DNA from: Arthrobacter pullicola
Lineage (GTDB): Bacteria > Actinomycetota > Actinomycetes > Actinomycetales > Micrococcaceae
Length of the DNA: 64,000 bases
Assembly (NCBI RefSeq): GCF_014836875.1
Contig: NZ_JACSQC010000004.1
Location: 248,001 to 312,000, forward strand
Direction: 5' to 3'
Shown: positions 61,758-64,000 of the stretch, one piece after another
Numbering within the stretch: position 1 is the stretch's first letter
Layout: every line of letters begins with the position of its first letter
Made by a program: the position numbers and the translations under genes
The notes under the pieces: model-generated
Database searches by the model: none
What the model saw: the letters and a program-made list of their open reading frames with translations, nothing else
Told to the model about the DNA's origin: nothing

Positions 61758-64000
61758 GTGGCATCACTTCTCGAACGAGTTCTTCGCACCGGTGACAAGA
61801 AAACGCTGAAAACACTGCGGATCTACGCCGACGCGATCAACGTGCTCGAGGACGAGTTCAAGGGCATGAGCGATGCCGAACTGCGTGCCGAGACGGACAA
61901 GCTCAGGGAACGCCACGCAGACGGTGAGTCCCTGGACGACCTGCTGCCCGAATCCTTCGCCCTGGTCCGCGAAGCGGCCGGACGCACCCTCGGGATGCGG
62001 CACTTCGACGTGCAGATGATGGGCGGAGCAGCCCTGCACCTGGGCAACATCGCCGAGATGAAGACCGGTGAAGGTAAAACCCTGGTCGCCACCGCACCCG
62101 CTTTCCTCAATGCCCTGACCGGCCGGGGCGTGCACGTCGTCACCGTCAACGACTACCTGGCCGAGTACCAGTCAGACCTGATGGGACGCGTCTTCCGCTT
62201 CCTGGGCATGTCCACCGGCTGCATCCTGGCGAACCAGGATCCGGCCACCCGCCGGGAACAGTACGCCGCTGACATCACCTACGGAACCAACAATGAATTC
62301 GGCTTCGACTACCTGCGCGACAACATGGCCTGGAGTGCCAACGAGCTTGTCCAGCGCGGCCATAACTTTGCCATCGTCGACGAGGTGGACTCCATCCTCA
62401 TTGACGAGGCCCGGACCCCGCTGATCATTTCCGGTGCTGCCAGCGGCGACGTGAACCGCTGGTACACGGAGTTCGCGAAGGTCGTCCAGCGGCTTTCCCT
62501 CGACACGGACTATGAGGTTGACGAGAAGAAGCGCACCGTCGGCGTCCTGGAAGCCGGGATCGAAAAGGTCGAAGACTACCTGGGCATCACCAACCTCTAC
62601 GAGGCCGCCAATACCCCGCTCATCGGCTTCCTGAACAACGCCATCAAGGCCAAGGAACTGTTCAAGCGGGACAAGGACTACGTGATCCTCAACGGCGAGG
62701 TGCTGATCGTCGATGAGCACACCGGACGCATCCTGGCCGGACGCCGCTACAACGAAGGCATGCACCAGGCCATCGAAGCCAAGGAAGGGGTGCAGATCAA
62801 GGCCGAAAATCAGACGCTGGCGACGGTCACCCTGCAGAACTACTTCCGCCTGTACGAAAAACTCTCCGGTATGACCGGCACCGCCGAGACCGAGGCCGCC
62901 GAGTTCATGAGCACCTACAAGCTCGGGGTAGTGCCGATCCCCACCAACAAGCCGATGGCACGCCTGGACCAGCCCGATCTCATTTACAAGAATGAGGTCG
63001 CGAAGTTCGACGCCGTCGTCAAGGACATTGCGGAACGCCATGCCTCGGGCCAGCCGGTGCTGGTCGGCACCACCAGCGTTGAGAAGAGCGAGTATCTTTC
63101 CAAACAGCTGGCCAAGGCCGGCATCCGGCATGAAGTGCTCAACGCCAAGAACCATGCCCGTGAGGCAGCGATCGTGGCGCAGGCCGGCCGGAAGGGCGCC
63201 GTCACCGTCGCCACGAACATGGCCGGCCGCGGCACCGACATCATGCTCGGCGGCAACGCTGAGTTCAACGCCGTCGCCGAGCTCAACAGCCGCGGACTGG
63301 ATCCGGCAGAGAACCCCGAAGCTTACGAAGCCGCGTGGCCTGCCGCGCTGGAGAAAGCGCAGGCCGCTGTGGCCGCCGAACACGACGAGGTACGCGCGCT
63401 GGGCGGCCTTTACGTGCTGGGCACCGAACGGCACGAATCGCGGCGCATCGACAACCAGCTGCGCGGCCGGTCCGGCCGCCAGGGAGATCCGGGCGAGTCC
63501 CGGTTCTACCTGTCGCTGACGGACGACCTCATGCGCCTGTTCAACTCGGGTGCGGCGGAACGCATCATGAACAGCTCTTCGATGCCCGACGACGTGGCAC
63601 TGGAATCGAAGCTGGTGTCCAAGGCAATCCAGAACGCCCAGGGCCAGGTGGAAGGACGCAACGCCGAACAGCGCAAGAACGTCCTGAAGTACGACGACGT
63701 CCTGAACCGCCAGCGTGAAGCCATCTACGGTGACCGCCGGCGGATCCTGGAAGGCGACGACCTGCAGGAAAAGATCGGTTTCTTCCTCGAGGACGTCATC
63801 ACTGCGATCGTCAATGACGCCACAGCCGAGGGCCACGGGGACGACTGGGATCTCGACACCCTGTGGAAGAACCTGAAAATCGTGTACCCCGTGGGTCTGA
63901 CGATCGACGAGGTCATCGATGAAGCCGGCAGCAAGTCGGACCTCACCCGGGACTTCCTGGTCAACGAAATCCTCTCCGATGCACGCCTGGCCTACCAGGC
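61758..64000 (+). CDS. secA: Preprotein translocase ATPase SecA, N-terminal part
   Basis: Reading from GTG 61758 the frame stays open to the window edge (747 codons); the C-terminus is outside. Seen: [18 protein letters not shown], Walker A MKTGEGKT (101-108), Walker [17 protein letters not shown] (D208, E209), the preprotein-binding region, and motor 2 with [32 protein letters not shown] and [15 protein letters not shown]. It drives protein export through SecYEG. GGGAG lies 8 nt before the GTG, and a TAGACT box at 61710-61715 is a possible -10. Position after hpf suggests the housekeeping SecA1. Confidence 0.96.
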   Translation, partial: MASLLERVLRTGDKKTLKTLRIYADAINVLEDEFKGMSDAELRAETDKLRERHADGESLDDLLPESFALVREAAGRTLGMRHFDVQMMGGAALHLGNIAEMKTGEGKTLVATAPAFLNALTGRGVHVVTVNDYLAEYQSDLMGRVFRFLGMSTGCILANQDPATRREQYAADITYGTNNEFGFDYLRDNMAWSANELVQRGHNFAIVDEVDSILIDEARTPLIISGAASGDVNRWYTEFAKVVQRLSLDTDYEVDEKKRTVGVLEAGIEKVEDYLGITNLYEAANTPLIGFLNNAIKAKELFKRDKDYVILNGEVLIVDEHTGRILAGRRYNEGMHQAIEAKEGVQIKAENQTLATVTLQNYFRLYEKLSGMTGTAETEAAEFMSTYKLGVVPIPTNKPMARLDQPDLIYKNEVAKFDAVVKDIAERHASGQPVLVGTTSVEKSEYLSKQLAKAGIRHEVLNAKNHAREAAIVAQAGRKGAVTVATNMAGRGTDIMLGGNAEFNAVAELNSRGLDPAENPEAYEAAWPAALEKAQAAVAAEHDEVRALGGLYVLGTERHESRRIDNQLRGRSGRQGDPGESRFYLSLTDDLMRLFNSGAAERIMNSSSMPDDVALESKLVSKAIQNAQGQVEGRNAEQRKNVLKYDDVLNRQREAIYGDRRRILEGDDLQEKIGFFLEDVITAIVNDATAEGHGDDWDLDTLWKNLKIVYPVGLTIDEVIDEAGSKSDLTRDFLVNEILSDARLAYQ

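Noticed and set aside
62172-63836. Long minus-strand open frame of 554 codons
   Set aside because: It is the reverse-strand shadow of secA, whose Walker and helicase motifs are clear on the plus strand.

Overview
The window is 64 kb of high-GC actinobacterial chromosome, very probably from a member of the Micrococcaceae close to Arthrobacter. This rests on gene content and order as I know them, not on a database search. The runs hemC-hemD-hemB-hemL, ATL-adnA-adnB-nudC-uvrD2, TIGR03624 hydrolase / PDZ-Lon / UPF0182, and mtrA-mtrB-lpqB-comF-hpf-secA all match conserved actinobacterial neighbourhoods. Genes are tightly packed, often with 4-nt ATGA or GTGA overlaps. Most of the region is core genome. 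I see no insertion sequence, prophage, CRISPR array or attachment site.

Layout. 0-3.5 kb: tail of hemC, then hemD, hemB and hemL (tetrapyrrole synthesis), closed by a strong terminator. 3.5-6.5 kb: a two-gene ABC exporter and a FUSC-type membrane protein. 6.7-9.4 kb: a metNIQ methionine importer. 9.6-24.8 kb: DNA repair and nucleic-acid quality control: a DEDDh exonuclease, an alkyltransferase-like protein (ATL), AdnA and AdnB helicase-nucleases, NudC and UvrD2. This block is interrupted by a GntR(YtrA)-ABC cassette and an APH-fold protein. 24.8-32.7 kb: an E1/ThiF-like protein, a YgjP-type metallopeptidase, a TIGR03624 hydrolase, a PDZ-Lon membrane protease and UPF0182. 32.7-33.6 kb: initiator tRNA-fMet and a DUF6328 gene broken by an in-frame TAG. 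33.6-38.4 kb: an envelope-stress group (PspA, a TPM-domain protein, an HtrA protease). 38.7-41.3 kb: etfB, etfA and a PIG-L deacetylase. 41.3-43.6 kb: a methyltransferase, trmL and a J-domain protein. 43.8-48.4 kb: cysteine desulfurase plus mnmA (tRNA thiolation), chorismate mutase, a cysteine-free MetE-fold protein and a DUF4166 protein. 48.4-54.0 kb: DUF58, MoxR, DUF4350, DUF4129 and a multi-pass membrane protein. 54.4-64 kb: mtrA-mtrB-lpqB, comF, hpf, a YcaQ-family glycosylase and the first 747 codons of secA.

How the genes work together. AdnAB and UvrD2 place three superfamily-1 helicases within 13.6 kb; the ATL protein is translationally coupled to AdnA. The envelope theme recurs: PspA/TPM/HtrA, PDZ-Lon, MtrAB-LpqB, the MoxR/DUF58 group and SecA. 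Ten genes carry a TANNNT hexamer 6-7 nt before a start codon, which suggests much leaderless transcription.

No wholly new defence or biosynthetic system is obvious. The best leads are the E1-like protein head-to-head with a metallopeptidase, the J-domain protein fused to what looks like a catalytically dead NERD domain, the amber-interrupted DUF6328 gene, the Cys-free MetE-fold protein and the 14-codon upstream ORF near mtrAB.
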